A program made the translations under genes and the position numbers. The notes under the pieces were generated by a model that saw only the letters and a list, made by a program, of their open reading frames with translations, was not told the DNA's origin and did not search any database. DNA of 64,000 nucleotides, from NCBI RefSeq assembly GCF_038237375.1, contig NZ_CP151273.1, forward strand, positions 1,116,001 through 1,180,000, written 5' to 3'. Below, one piece after another: positions 55,709-63,178 of the stretch. Origin of the DNA: Alcaligenes sp. SDU_A2 (GTDB lineage: Bacteria; Pseudomonadota; Gammaproteobacteria; Burkholderiales; Burkholderiaceae_B). Position 1 is the first letter of the stretch; each line of letters opens with the position of its first letter.

Positions 55709-55812
55709 GAGTTTTCCAAGCAATGAAGTGGCACCCTGGCCACGGAATTAGTTGTCAGCAAGCATAGGCACTGGGAAAGACTATGGCAACTGCTTGTGGT
55801 GCTTGGTTGATC

Positions 55813-55841
55813 TTGTTTTCATGGTTGCCTGGTTCTATACT
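55813..55841 (+). promoter_or_regulatory. Promoter of antirepressor module 1
   Basis: TTGTTT (55813-55818), 17-bp spacer, TATACT (55836-55841). The same boxes and spacing recur 784 bp downstream at 56597-56625. Confidence 0.7.
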
Positions 55842-55899
55842 GCGCCTAATGCCGACACATCGGCAGGCAGGTTTGACAGCCTGGAACGTAACGGCGTGC

Positions 55900-55930
55900 A
55901 GCCGTCTGATAACCGTTATCGCGGCTTTTT
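55900..55930 (+). terminator. Leader terminator-like hairpin of module 1
   Basis: AGCCG (55900-55904) pairs with CGGCT (55922-55926) and is followed by a T-run. It lies between the promoter and the C4-like RNA; its counterpart in module 2 is stronger. Confidence 0.5.
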
Positions 55931-55960
55931 CTTCGTCTGTACGCATCGTGGCATCTCCTA

Positions 55961-56040
55961 TGGGCGGGGCCATGTGGGAGACCTTCGGGTCTGCCGGTTT
56001 CGTTACGCCGGTCTGTCAACCTGCATGTGTCCCGTCCACC
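55961..56040 (+). ncRNA. C4-type antisense RNA, copy 1
   Basis: Structured element resembling the C4 antisense RNA of phages P1/P7/P4. Closing stem TGGGCGGG/CCCGTCCA (55961-55968, 56031-56038), inner CATG/CATG, a hairpin AGACC-TTCG-GGTCT (55979-55992), and a hairpin CCGG-loop-CCGG (55994-56011). The 10-nt loop TTTCGTTACG (55998-56007) pairs fully (8 Watson-Crick, 2 G-U) with CGTAACGGAG (56071-56080), which contains the ribosome site of the next gene. TCTGTCAA (56012-56019) is also complementary to TTGACAGA (56044-56051). It should repress the antirepressor in the lysogen. Confidence 0.78.
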
Positions 56041-56086
56041 CTATTGACAGAGGGTGGCGGCAATCAAGCACGTAACGGAGTTAGCC

Positions 56087-56863
56087 ATGTCTGAAATTCA
56101 AAGTGTTCCCGCGACCGTCGATTTCCACGGTAATCCCCTCACTGTTGTTACAGCCGCTGATGGTCAGCGGCTTGTTGCTATGCGTCCCATTTGTGAAGCG
56201 ATCGGCGTGCAATGGGAAGCACAGCTTAAACGCATAAAGCGCGATCCTGTCTTATCTGAAGCCATGTCCATAATGGACATACCTTCTTTGGGTGGAGAGC
56301 AGTCCACGGTATGTCTCCCCTTGGAGTATCTGAACGGCTGGCTCTTCGGCATCAGTACCAGCCGCGTCAAGCCGGAGATTCGCCAGCGCCTGGAGGATTA
56401 CCAGCGTGAGTGTTATCAGGTACTCAACGCATATTGGAGCGGTGAACAGGACAGCAACCCCCGCGTACCGCAACAGTCAGAGATCCTTGTGGCGCAAGCC
56501 TATGCTCGCGCGGCCGAGGCAGCGGATATCGTATCCCGGCATGTGTTCCAGGCTGTGCTGAATGGTCAGGTTACTTCTAGTAAAACCAAAGTGCCCTTGT
56601 TTTCATGGTTATGCGGTTTTATACTGCGCTTAATGGGTTTGGCGACCCTGAATGAAAAGGCGCACGTACATAGCCGCGCCAATATTGGTTTGCGGCTTTT
56701 TTGTCGTGCATGGCAACGTCTTCCATGGGCGGGGCCGTGTGGGAGACCTTCGGGTCTGCCGGGTTCCTTTTCTCCGGTTCGCCAACCCGCACGTGTCCTG
56801 CCCACCTCATTTGGCGATGTAGTGGCAGGCTTACTCGGAAGAAAAGGAGCTAGCCATGTCTAA
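56087..56863 (+). CDS. Phage antirepressor, P22_AR_N type, with C-terminus replaced
   Basis: 258 aa from 56087 (CGGAG 6 nt upstream). Residues 1-120 are a P22-antirepressor N-terminal-like domain: VDFHGNPLTVVTAADGQRLV, AMRPICEAIGVQWEAQLKRI, LEYLNGWLFGISTSRVKPEI. Then follows the linker NPRVPQQSEILVAQAYARAA, nearly identical to the next antirepressor. From about residue 163 the frame simply reads through the second C4 module (VPLFSWLCGFILRL onward), so the normal C-terminal domain is missing. It overlaps the next gene by 8 bp. Probably a truncated but possibly active DNA- or repressor-binding fragment. Confidence 0.8.
   Translation: MSEIQSVPATVDFHGNPLTVVTAADGQRLVAMRPICEAIGVQWEAQLKRIKRDPVLSEAMSIMDIPSLGGEQSTVCLPLEYLNGWLFGISTSRVKPEIRQRLEDYQRECYQVLNAYWSGEQDSNPRVPQQSEILVAQAYARAAEAADIVSRHVFQAVLNGQVTSSKTKVPLFSWLCGFILRLMGLATLNEKAHVHSRANIGLRLFCRAWQRLPWAGPCGRPSGLPGSFSPVRQPARVLPTSFGDVVAGLLGRKGASHV
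56453..56571 (+). repeat. Duplicated antirepressor linker, copy A
   Basis: 119 bp closely matching 57231-57349; only about eight differences, mostly synonymous. Together with the duplicated C4 modules it marks the ends of a recombination unit of about 780 bp. Confidence 0.9.
56597..56625 (+). promoter_or_regulatory. Promoter of antirepressor module 2
   Basis: TTGTTT (56597-56602), 17-bp spacer, TATACT (56620-56625), identical boxes to module 1. It lies inside the open frame of the first antirepressor. Confidence 0.7.
56672..56702 (+). terminator. Leader terminator of module 2
   Basis: AGCCGC (56672-56677) pairs with GCGGCT (56692-56697) around a CCAATATTGG inner palindrome, followed by T6. 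It lies about 40 nt after the expected transcription start and before the C4-like RNA. Confidence 0.7.
56726..56806 (+). ncRNA. C4-type antisense RNA, copy 2
   Basis: Same fold as copy 1: TGGGCGGG/CCTGCCCA (56726-56733, 56797-56804), inner CGTG/CACG (compensating for CATG/CATG), AGACC-TTCG-GGTCT (56744-56757), CCGG-loop-CCGG (56759-56777). The 11-nt loop GTTCCTTTTCT (56763-56773) pairs along its full length (10 Watson-Crick, 1 G-U) with AGAAAAGGAGC (56840-56850), the ribosome site of the second antirepressor. TCGCCAA (56779-56785) is complementary to TTGGCGA (56811-56817). Loop and target both differ from copy 1 yet remain matched. Confidence 0.8.
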
Positions 56864-57662
56864 ATCTACTCAAGGCGCACTCGCGCCAACCGCAACGTCC
56901 CCTTCTGTTTTTAATTTTGGTGCTCATTCGGTACGCATTGTTATGCGCGATGGCGAGCCTTGGTTTGTTGCTGCTGATGTGTGCAAAGCTCTTGCGATTA
57001 GCAATCCAACTATGGCATTGCGTGCTCTGGATGATGACGAACAAGCCCTCAGTTCAATTGAGGGCTTAAGTAGAGGCAGCGATCAAGGCAATATTATCAG
57101 TGAAGCTGGCATGTATACCTTGATGCTGCGTTGTCGTAACGCCGTGAAGCCAGGAAGCGTACCTCATCGCTTCCGTAAGTGGGTAACATCTGAAGTCTTG
57201 CCGAGCATTCGCACAAAGGGCGGATATGTCAGCAATCCTCGTGTACCGCAACAGTCAGAGATCCTTGTGGCGCAAGCCTATGCTCGCGCGGCAGAGGCAG
57301 CGGATATTGTTTCCCGGCATGTGTTTCAGGCAGTGCTGAATGGTCAGGTCGATCCTTACCAGGGCCGCTGGTTGTTGGAGACGCGCTATGCCGGTCCCAA
57401 GCGTGAGCTGGTGCCATCGATGCGCATGGTTGCCGATGATGCCCTGGTGGTCTCTGTTGAAGAGATGATAGACGCGCTAGAGGATGGGCTACTGGCTCAC
57501 TTTGGCATGGCAGACTTGGCCAGGATGAATACCGTTTGCAGCTCGGCGCTGATGAATCGTGTGCAGTCAGGCTTGCGTGCCCAGGAATTGAAGAACAGAA
57601 TGGCGGCTCGTAAAGTGCCAAAGACTGCGCTGGCGACAGCTGACGTGGGGTCTAAGAACTAA
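56856..57662 (+). CDS. Phage antirepressor, BRO-N type
   Basis: 268 aa with AAAGGAG 6 nt upstream. BRO family N-terminal domain: VFNFGAHSVRIVMRDGEPWF, VAADVCKALAISNPTMALRA, ISEAGMYTLMLRCRNAVKPG, RFRKWVTSEVLPSIRTKGGY. Then the linker shared with the first antirepressor and an intact C-terminal domain (GRWLLETRYAGPKRELVPSM, AQELKNRMAARKVPKTALAT). It would inactivate the CI-like repressor on induction; translation is predicted to be blocked by C4 copy 2. Confidence 0.87.
   Translation: MSKSTQGALAPTATSPSVFNFGAHSVRIVMRDGEPWFVAADVCKALAISNPTMALRALDDDEQALSSIEGLSRGSDQGNIISEAGMYTLMLRCRNAVKPGSVPHRFRKWVTSEVLPSIRTKGGYVSNPRVPQQSEILVAQAYARAAEAADIVSRHVFQAVLNGQVDPYQGRWLLETRYAGPKRELVPSMRMVADDALVVSVEEMIDALEDGLLAHFGMADLARMNTVCSSALMNRVQSGLRAQELKNRMAARKVPKTALATADVGSKN
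57231..57349 (+). repeat. Duplicated antirepressor linker, copy B
   Basis: Partner of 56453-56571. Encodes the same SNPRVPQQSEILVAQAYA to FQAVLNGQV stretch; here it continues into an intact C-terminal domain. Confidence 0.9.
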
Positions 57663-57830
57663 CAGCAAGCTGGCCGCGCCAGCTTTTATTGGGGGTGAGC
57701 CCGGATGGGCAAACTGTTTTGTAAATACTTCGGCGTGAAGGCTATGATGTCGCTGCTGGTTCAGAGATGGGGGAGAGTGTTGTCTGCTCGTAACCCGAAA
57801 AGAGCCACTGCGGATTATGGTGTACGCCGC

Positions 57831-58101
57831 CGTCTGACCTATAGGTTAGGTCAGACGCGACAGGTTAGACGGCTGAAAACCGCATGAATACTCAATCCGT
57901 CTAACCTCCTAACCTTTCTCATGCGCCCGCCCGTGGGCGCGTACGCATACGTGCGCGTAGACGTGATGTATTAATTGAAAACCTATTTAAGTTGATTGTT
58001 GGTTAATTAGGTTAGACGGTTAGACGGAGTTAATAAAATCAATAACTTATTTACGTCCAACCTAGTGGCTAACCTATTTATAAAGTTAGACGGTTAGACA
58101 G
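57831..58101. repeat. GGTTAGACGG iteron-like repeats and CGTCTGACCTA inverted repeat
   Basis: CGTCTGACCTA (57831-57841) and TAGGTCAGACG (57847-57857) form a perfect 11-bp inverted repeat. GGTTAGACGG occurs at 57863-57872, 58010-58019, 58018-58027 and, with single changes, at 58084-58093 and 58092-58101; CCGTCTAACC (inverted) lies at 57897-57906. Adjacent DNA is AT-rich. The layout resembles a replication origin or a multi-site operator. Confidence 0.7.
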
Positions 58102-58218
58102 AGTTTTCATTTTTTAAATTATTTTCCTCCAGCACTCAAAAACAATTTCGGGAGTTATACCGAATAGGTTAATATGTGCTAACTTTCAGCAGTTTTGCGA
58201 CTGCACAAATCATCACTG

Positions 58219-58251
58219 AGCCCGGACGCCTTGCGCTTCTGGGCTTTTTTT
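58219..58251 (+). terminator. Intrinsic terminator before the late genes
   Basis: AGCCCGGA pairs with TCTGGGCT (one G-T) around an 11-nt loop, followed by a T-run. It ends upstream rightward transcription and could be the site where the Q-like protein acts (inference). Confidence 0.8.
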
Positions 58252-58309
58252 ATTGTTCCCTTATGTCTCCGTACTCAGTGCGCGATCCCCATCGCGTCTG
58301 GGCTCAGTG

Positions 58310-58720
58310 ATGGTGCGTGAAGAAATGGCCACAGCTGCTCCTAAACCTTGTCGTCGCGCTGGTTGTTCTGCCCTGGTCTATGGCGGCAATGGATATTGCG
58401 ACCGGCACCAGGCAGATGCAGAGCGGGAATGGGTGAAAGCCCCAGAGCACTCAGGTCGTGGTGGTCGGCAATGGCGGCGGTTGCGCCTGCAGGTGTTGGA
58501 GCGTGATGGGTGGCTTTGCCAATGCGACGACTGCGCTACCCGGCCAGTGCCGCTGGTGGCGCATGAGGTGGACCACATCAGCAACGAACGCGATGCGGAT
58601 GGCGCCCTGGATGACTCGCTGGAGAACCTGCGGTCAATGAACCGCGACTGCCATCGGAAAAAAACCCAGCAGGAGGCGGCCCGAGGTCGGCGGCGCCGCT
58701 GGGTGGGTGGGGTGGGGTAA
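58310..58720 (+). CDS. HNH endonuclease
   Basis: 136 aa from ATG 58310 (ATG 58325 alternative; both ribosome sites weak). N-terminal zinc-knuckle-like CRRAGCSALVYGGNGYCDRH, then the HNH core: LVAHEVDHISNERDADGALD, SLENLRSMNRDCHRKKTQQE. Such HNH proteins sit next to HK97-type terminases and are needed for cos cleavage or packaging. Confidence 0.88.
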   Translation: MVREEMATAAPKPCRRAGCSALVYGGNGYCDRHQADAEREWVKAPEHSGRGGRQWRRLRLQVLERDGWLCQCDDCATRPVPLVAHEVDHISNERDADGALDDSLENLRSMNRDCHRKKTQQEAARGRRRRWVGGVG

Positions 58721-58817
58721 AAGTCTGGGCGATTTTGCTGGACACCCGTCGCCCCGCATCACTTTTTGCACGACAGTTTTTTAGATAGGGGGGGGGTTAA
58801 AACACCTTCTCAAATAT

Positions 58818-59330
58818 ATGAACTCACATGTCCGAGTAGTCCCGGAGGTTGATTCCCGGACTGTGGGGGAAGTTGCGCCCTCTCAAAGCGTCACGTCAGA
58901 AATTCCGAGTCTGGTTGCAAAGCTTTCTGCGAAAGAAAAAAAATTATGGGATCACGTTACACAGGCGCTGCATGAATACGGATTGATTCATCGAACGGAT
59001 GCAATGGTGCTGACCGTCATTTGCCGGACCTTTATTCGTTGGGTTGAGGCCGAGGAATTGCTGTCGCGTTTTATGAAAGAGAACGATGGCAGCTATTTTG
59101 CAAAGACACCGAATGGATATGAGCAGCCACATCAAAGTTTTTATGTGGCTCGAAACTTAAAAAAAGAGCTTTTGCAGTGGCTGCCTGAGGCCGCTTTAAC
59201 TATTCCATCTTTTCAAAAAGCGATCAGCACTCAGCCGACTGGTGGGCCCCAGGGGCAACTACCGGGGTTTGAGGATCCGGTGGAGCTGCACCGCAAACGC
59301 AAGGTGGCAGCGGGGATGCGATTGGTATGA
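58818..59330 (+). CDS. Terminase small subunit, P27 family
   Basis: 170 aa. Recognisable P27-like pattern: LSAKEKKLWDHVTQALHEYG, LIHRTDAMVLTVICRTFIRW, SPF-type tail PGFEDPVELHRKRKVAAG. No good ribosome site precedes ATG 58818; the nearest purine run is the G9 tract about 20 nt upstream. ATGA overlap with the large subunit. Confidence 0.83.
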   Translation: MNSHVRVVPEVDSRTVGEVAPSQSVTSEIPSLVAKLSAKEKKLWDHVTQALHEYGLIHRTDAMVLTVICRTFIRWVEAEELLSRFMKENDGSYFAKTPNGYEQPHQSFYVARNLKKELLQWLPEAALTIPSFQKAISTQPTGGPQGQLPGFEDPVELHRKRKVAAGMRLV

Positions 59331-60991
59331 GCACATTCGACTGGGACGCATATGGCCGCCGCGTGATGGCAGGCGATATTGTTGTCTGCAAATGGATCCG
59401 CCTGGCGGTGGAACGGCATTACCGGGACCTGGAGACTTGCCACGCACGCGGGCTGTATTTTAGTGACGAGCTGGCGCAGCATGCCCTGGAGTCTTTCCTG
59501 TTCCTGCGGCACTCCAAAGGCGAGTGGGCGGGCCAGGTCTTCGTGCCTTCTGACTGGCAGCAGTTCTGGATTGCGTTGGCATTTGGGTGGATGCGTGCCG
59601 ACGGCACACGGCGTTTCCGAGAAGTCTGGGAAGAAGTGCCGCGTAAGAATGGTAAGTCCACGAAATTGTCAGGTGTCGGTCTATATCTGATGGTGTTCGA
59701 TGGTGAGGGCGGTGCCGAGGTCTATAGCGCCGCCACCAAAATGGACCAGGCCAAAATTTTGCATGCCGAGGCTGAGCGGATGGTGCTCGCGTCGCCGCAA
59801 CTGCGCCGCGCTGTAGGCGTTCGGCTCAATGAGCTGTACGACATACGGCCAGGCCGGGCAGATAAGTTTGTGCCTCTGGGCCGCGATGCCCGAACAATGG
59901 ACGGGCTGAATCCGCACGCCGGCCTGCTTGACGAGGTCCATGCGCATCCCACTCGGGAGATATACGACGTAATCAAATCGGGGATGGGCGCACGGAAGCA
60001 GCCGATGATCTGGCAGATCACCACGGCTGGGTTTGACCTGTCTTCATTTGGCTATGCCCAGCATGAATATGCTCAGAAAGTGCTGCAGGGTATCTTTCAG
60101 GACGACGAGCTGCTGGTCATTATTTACACGGTGGACGACCCCGAAAAGTGGGATGACCCGGTGGAATGGGCGAAAGCAAATCCGAACCTGGGCGTTTCAG
60201 TCTACGAGCCACAGTTGCGGGCACAGGCGGAGTTGGCAAAACGGAAGCCCAGTGAGCTGCCTGGGTTTTTGACCAAGCGGCTGAATATTTGGCTGCGTGG
60301 CGGTTCGATGTGGCTGGCGGCTGAGGCCTGGGCGGACTGTGGAGACACCGAGGCATCCCTTGACGACTTCAAGGGTGAGTCCTGCTGGATAGGTCTGGAT
60401 CTGGCGGAGAAAAGCGACATTGCCGTTCTGTGTATTGCCTTCAAGCGCGGTGGCGAATACCACTTGTTCTTCAAATGCTATTTGAATGAAGACCAGGCGC
60501 ACGCACCGGAGAACCGACATTTCTATGGTTGGGAGCAGTCAGAACATTTGATTGTGACGCCAGGCAATGCGACCGACTTCGATGCAATACGTGCTGATCT
60601 GAATGATTTGCAAGCCAATCACCAGATTGAAGAAGTGGTGTACGACCCGAAATTCGCAGCTTATTTCGCTACAAAACTGGCTGACGAGGATGGTTTATTG
60701 ATGGTTGAAATGCCTCAAACGTCGGCTCGCTTCACGCTGCCAATTGTGGAAATTGAGAATTTGGTTCTGACTCAAGACCTACATCATGACGCCAATCCGA
60801 TGGTGGCCTGGATGGTGAGCAATGTGGTGATGCGCGAATCGAAGTTTTCTGGGCTACGGCACCCGACCAAGGAAAAACCGGAAAACAAAATTGACGCTCC
60901 GGTCGCAATGATCATGGCAATGTCTCGGGCATTGAATGACGATGGCGACAACGGACTAGGCAGCTACTTTTCTAACGTGGTGACTGGATGA
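59327..60991 (+). CDS. Terminase large subunit
   Basis: 554-aa packaging motor and nuclease (Terminase_1-like). ATPase motifs: EEVPRKNGKSTKLSGVGLYL (Walker A-like), HAGLLDEVHAHP (Walker B), WQITTAGFDLSSFGY (coupling). Nuclease domain with CWIGLDLAEKSDIAVLCIA and VVYDPKFAAYFATKLADEDG. Couples to portal by ATGA. Confidence 0.95.
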   Translation: MSTFDWDAYGRRVMAGDIVVCKWIRLAVERHYRDLETCHARGLYFSDELAQHALESFLFLRHSKGEWAGQVFVPSDWQQFWIALAFGWMRADGTRRFREVWEEVPRKNGKSTKLSGVGLYLMVFDGEGGAEVYSAATKMDQAKILHAEAERMVLASPQLRRAVGVRLNELYDIRPGRADKFVPLGRDARTMDGLNPHAGLLDEVHAHPTREIYDVIKSGMGARKQPMIWQITTAGFDLSSFGYAQHEYAQKVLQGIFQDDELLVIIYTVDDPEKWDDPVEWAKANPNLGVSVYEPQLRAQAELAKRKPSELPGFLTKRLNIWLRGGSMWLAAEAWADCGDTEASLDDFKGESCWIGLDLAEKSDIAVLCIAFKRGGEYHLFFKCYLNEDQAHAPENRHFYGWEQSEHLIVTPGNATDFDAIRADLNDLQANHQIEEVVYDPKFAAYFATKLADEDGLLMVEMPQTSARFTLPIVEIENLVLTQDLHHDANPMVAWMVSNVVMRESKFSGLRHPTKEKPENKIDAPVAMIMAMSRALNDDGDNGLGSYFSNVVTG

Positions 60992-62289
60992 AACAGAAAG
61001 CGCAGAAAGTCGGAAAGATCCGGGCTGCAGTGCTGGGCTGGCTAGGCGCTCCGTTTGGACTGACTAATGTAGACGCCTGGGCGCGACTAGGGGCAGAAGG
61101 TGCAGCTGGCGTTGCTGTAAATGGTCAGAACATCCTGCAGTTGTCGGCTGTCTGGGCATGCGCGCGCTTGATCTCGGAGACGATAGGCACATTGCCATTG
61201 GGAATGCATGAGCGCACGCGCGAAGGAAAGCTCTCGGCGCCGCAACACTCTCTCGATTTTATTCTGGGTGTGCAGCCTAACGCTGACGCTATTTCGTCAG
61301 TTTTTTGGGAGTCTGTTGTTGCCGCCATGCTGCTACGAGGTAATGCTCATTGCGAAAAGTTGATGATCGGCAACCGCCTGGTGGGGCTCAATTTTTTGCA
61401 TCCGGCTCGTCTTTCGGTGACCCGCAAGGGGGGAGGAATTAAGGAGTATCGCTACACGGAGGATGACGGGCGTCAACGCGTTGTCGAGGAATCACGGATC
61501 TGGACAATTCCGGGATGGTCGTTGGACGGAAAGACTGGTGTGTCAGTGATCCAATATGGTGCACGGGTGTTCGGTTCTGCACTGGCCACCGATGAAGCCG
61601 CAGGCGGTACGTTCAAGCGCGGCCTGATGCCCACAGTGTGGTTCAAGTACCCAAAAATTCTTAAGGACAATCAGCGGGAAGAGGCCCGCGAAATGATTGA
61701 GGGTCGATTGTCAGGGGCTGTTAATGCTGGTCGCCCAGCGATTTTGGAGGCCGACATGGAGGTCGGCACCATCGGCATCAACCCGCGCGATGCCCAACTG
61801 TTGGAATCGCGTGCTTGGGGGGTTGAGGAAATATGCCGCTGGTTTCGCGTATGGCCAGGGCTGATAGGCCACGCCTCGAATGGGCAGACCATGTTCGGTA
61901 CCGGTGTTGAGCAGATGATGAACTGGTTTTTGATAGCCACAATTAATCCGTGGTTGCGTCGCATTGAACAGAGCATCATGAAGGATTTGCTGACTCCAGC
62001 CGAACGTCTGCGGTATTACCCCAAGTTTGCTGTAGAAGGTCTGCTGCGTGCCGATAGTGCCGCCCGTGCCGCGTTCTATTCGGTCATGGTCAACAACGGC
62101 ATCTTGACCCGCGACGAGGTGCGAGAGCTTGAGGATCGGCCGCCGATGGGTGGGAACGCGGCAGTGCTGACAGTTCAAACCGCCCTGGCACCGCTGGATA
62201 GCCTGGGTTCCAACACAGCAGACCAGAACGCCCGCAATGCGATGGCCAACTGGCTGAAAGACTTGATGGCCGGCACGGCCGACACCTGA
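60988..62289 (+). CDS. Phage portal protein, HK97 type
   Basis: 433 aa. Portal motifs: NGQNILQLSAVWACARLISE, TIGTLPLGMHERTREG, LRGNAHCEKLMIGNRLVGLN, RVWPGLIGHASNGQTMFGTG. Forms the dodecameric ring at the packaging vertex. Overlaps terminase by 4 bp. Confidence 0.94.
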   Translation: MKQKAQKVGKIRAAVLGWLGAPFGLTNVDAWARLGAEGAAGVAVNGQNILQLSAVWACARLISETIGTLPLGMHERTREGKLSAPQHSLDFILGVQPNADAISSVFWESVVAAMLLRGNAHCEKLMIGNRLVGLNFLHPARLSVTRKGGGIKEYRYTEDDGRQRVVEESRIWTIPGWSLDGKTGVSVIQYGARVFGSALATDEAAGGTFKRGLMPTVWFKYPKILKDNQREEAREMIEGRLSGAVNAGRPAILEADMEVGTIGINPRDAQLLESRAWGVEEICRWFRVWPGLIGHASNGQTMFGTGVEQMMNWFLIATINPWLRRIEQSIMKDLLTPAERLRYYPKFAVEGLLRADSAARAAFYSVMVNNGILTRDEVRELEDRPPMGGNAAVLTVQTALAPLDSLGSNTADQNARNAMANWLKDLMAGTADT

Positions 62290-62299
62290 GGTATCCCCT

Positions 62300-63169
62300 A
62301 TGAGTATTAAGAACCTGCCGGCTGCGCCGGCCGGACGGCCTTCTGCTGCCGTCAATTCCTATCTGTCGCCTCGTGCTCTTGAGCGGTGGGATGCGGGAGT
62401 GCGAGCGACGGCGGACGACCAGGCGGACCGAACCATCAGCATCTATGACGTTATCGGCTATGACTGGTGGACTGGCGAAGGCGTGACGGCCAAGCGTATA
62501 TCAGCGGCTTTGCGGTCCATGGGGGCGGGGCCTGTGACCGTCAATATCAATAGCCCCGGCGGTGACCTGTTTGAGGGATTGGCCATCTATAACGTGCTCC
62601 GTGAACACCAGGGCCATATCACGACCAAGGTGCTGGGACTGGCGGCATCGTCGGCATCGGTCATTGCCATGGCCGGCGACACCACGCAAATTGCTCGCGC
62701 AGGGTTTTTCATGGTCCACAACGGCTGGCTGATCGCTCAGGGCAATCGCCACGACCTGCGTGAGATTGCTGACTGGATGGAGCCGTTTGACGCGGCGATG
62801 GCAGACATTTACGCCACACGTACCGGCCAGGACATCGCTGACGTGCGCCGCCAGATGGATGGCGAAACGTGGTTTGGCGGTACGCAGGCGATTGAGCAGG
62901 GCTATGCCGACGAAATGCTGAACGCGGACCAAGTGGGCAAAGGTGAAGGTGCCGCCCAAGCCAGTGCTGTCCGCCGCATTGAGGCCGCCATGCGTGCGTC
63001 AGGGCTGCCCCGTAGCGAGGCCCAGCGCCTCATCTCTGATTTCAAGTCCAGTCTGAGCGATTCGACTGGCGGCGGTGCGCCTGATGCCACCGGACGCGGC
63101 TTGAGCGATTCAGCCGCCCTCAGCACCACGGCCGCTTTGGCCGCATCTCTAACCAATATTTTGAAATAG
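62300..63169 (+). CDS. ClpP-like prohead (head maturation) protease
   Basis: 289 aa with ribosome site GAGGT. ClpP fold: VTVNINSPGGDLFEGLAIYN (oxyanion region), GLAASSASVIAMAGDTTQIA with the catalytic Ser, FFMVHNGWLIAQGNRHDLRE with the catalytic His. The C-terminal 60 residues are low complexity and may act as internal scaffold. Sits between portal and capsid as expected. Confidence 0.93.
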   Translation: MSIKNLPAAPAGRPSAAVNSYLSPRALERWDAGVRATADDQADRTISIYDVIGYDWWTGEGVTAKRISAALRSMGAGPVTVNINSPGGDLFEGLAIYNVLREHQGHITTKVLGLAASSASVIAMAGDTTQIARAGFFMVHNGWLIAQGNRHDLREIADWMEPFDAAMADIYATRTGQDIADVRRQMDGETWFGGTQAIEQGYADEMLNADQVGKGEGAAQASAVRRIEAAMRASGLPRSEAQRLISDFKSSLSDSTGGGAPDATGRGLSDSAALSTTAALAASLTNILK

Positions 63170-63178
63170 GAGCCAACA

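Larger units (their letters stand above)
57663..58309. other. Intergenic control region with iteron-like repeats
   Basis: About 650 bp without a convincing gene. It holds an 11-bp inverted repeat, a cluster of GGTTAGACGG repeats, an AT-rich segment (57970-58150) and a terminator. A 60-codon frame (57705-57887) has a weak ribosome site and Arg-rich product and is probably not a gene. Confidence 0.6.

Noticed and set aside
55235-55726. Plus-strand 163-codon open frame after the Q-like gene
   Set aside because: It has a good ribosome site and an ATGA overlap, but the amino-acid composition looks like an antisense shadow (Asn/His/Ser/Phe-rich) while the minus frame is strongly protein-like. Kept as an alternative, not as a call.
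56590-56863. C-terminal 90 residues of the first antirepressor as a real domain
   Set aside because: The stretch is the second promoter-terminator-C4 module read through in frame; the DNA is explained by RNA signals rather than protein.
57705-57887. 60-codon frame after the second antirepressor
   Set aside because: Arg-rich, runs into the repeat region, and has only a weak ribosome site.
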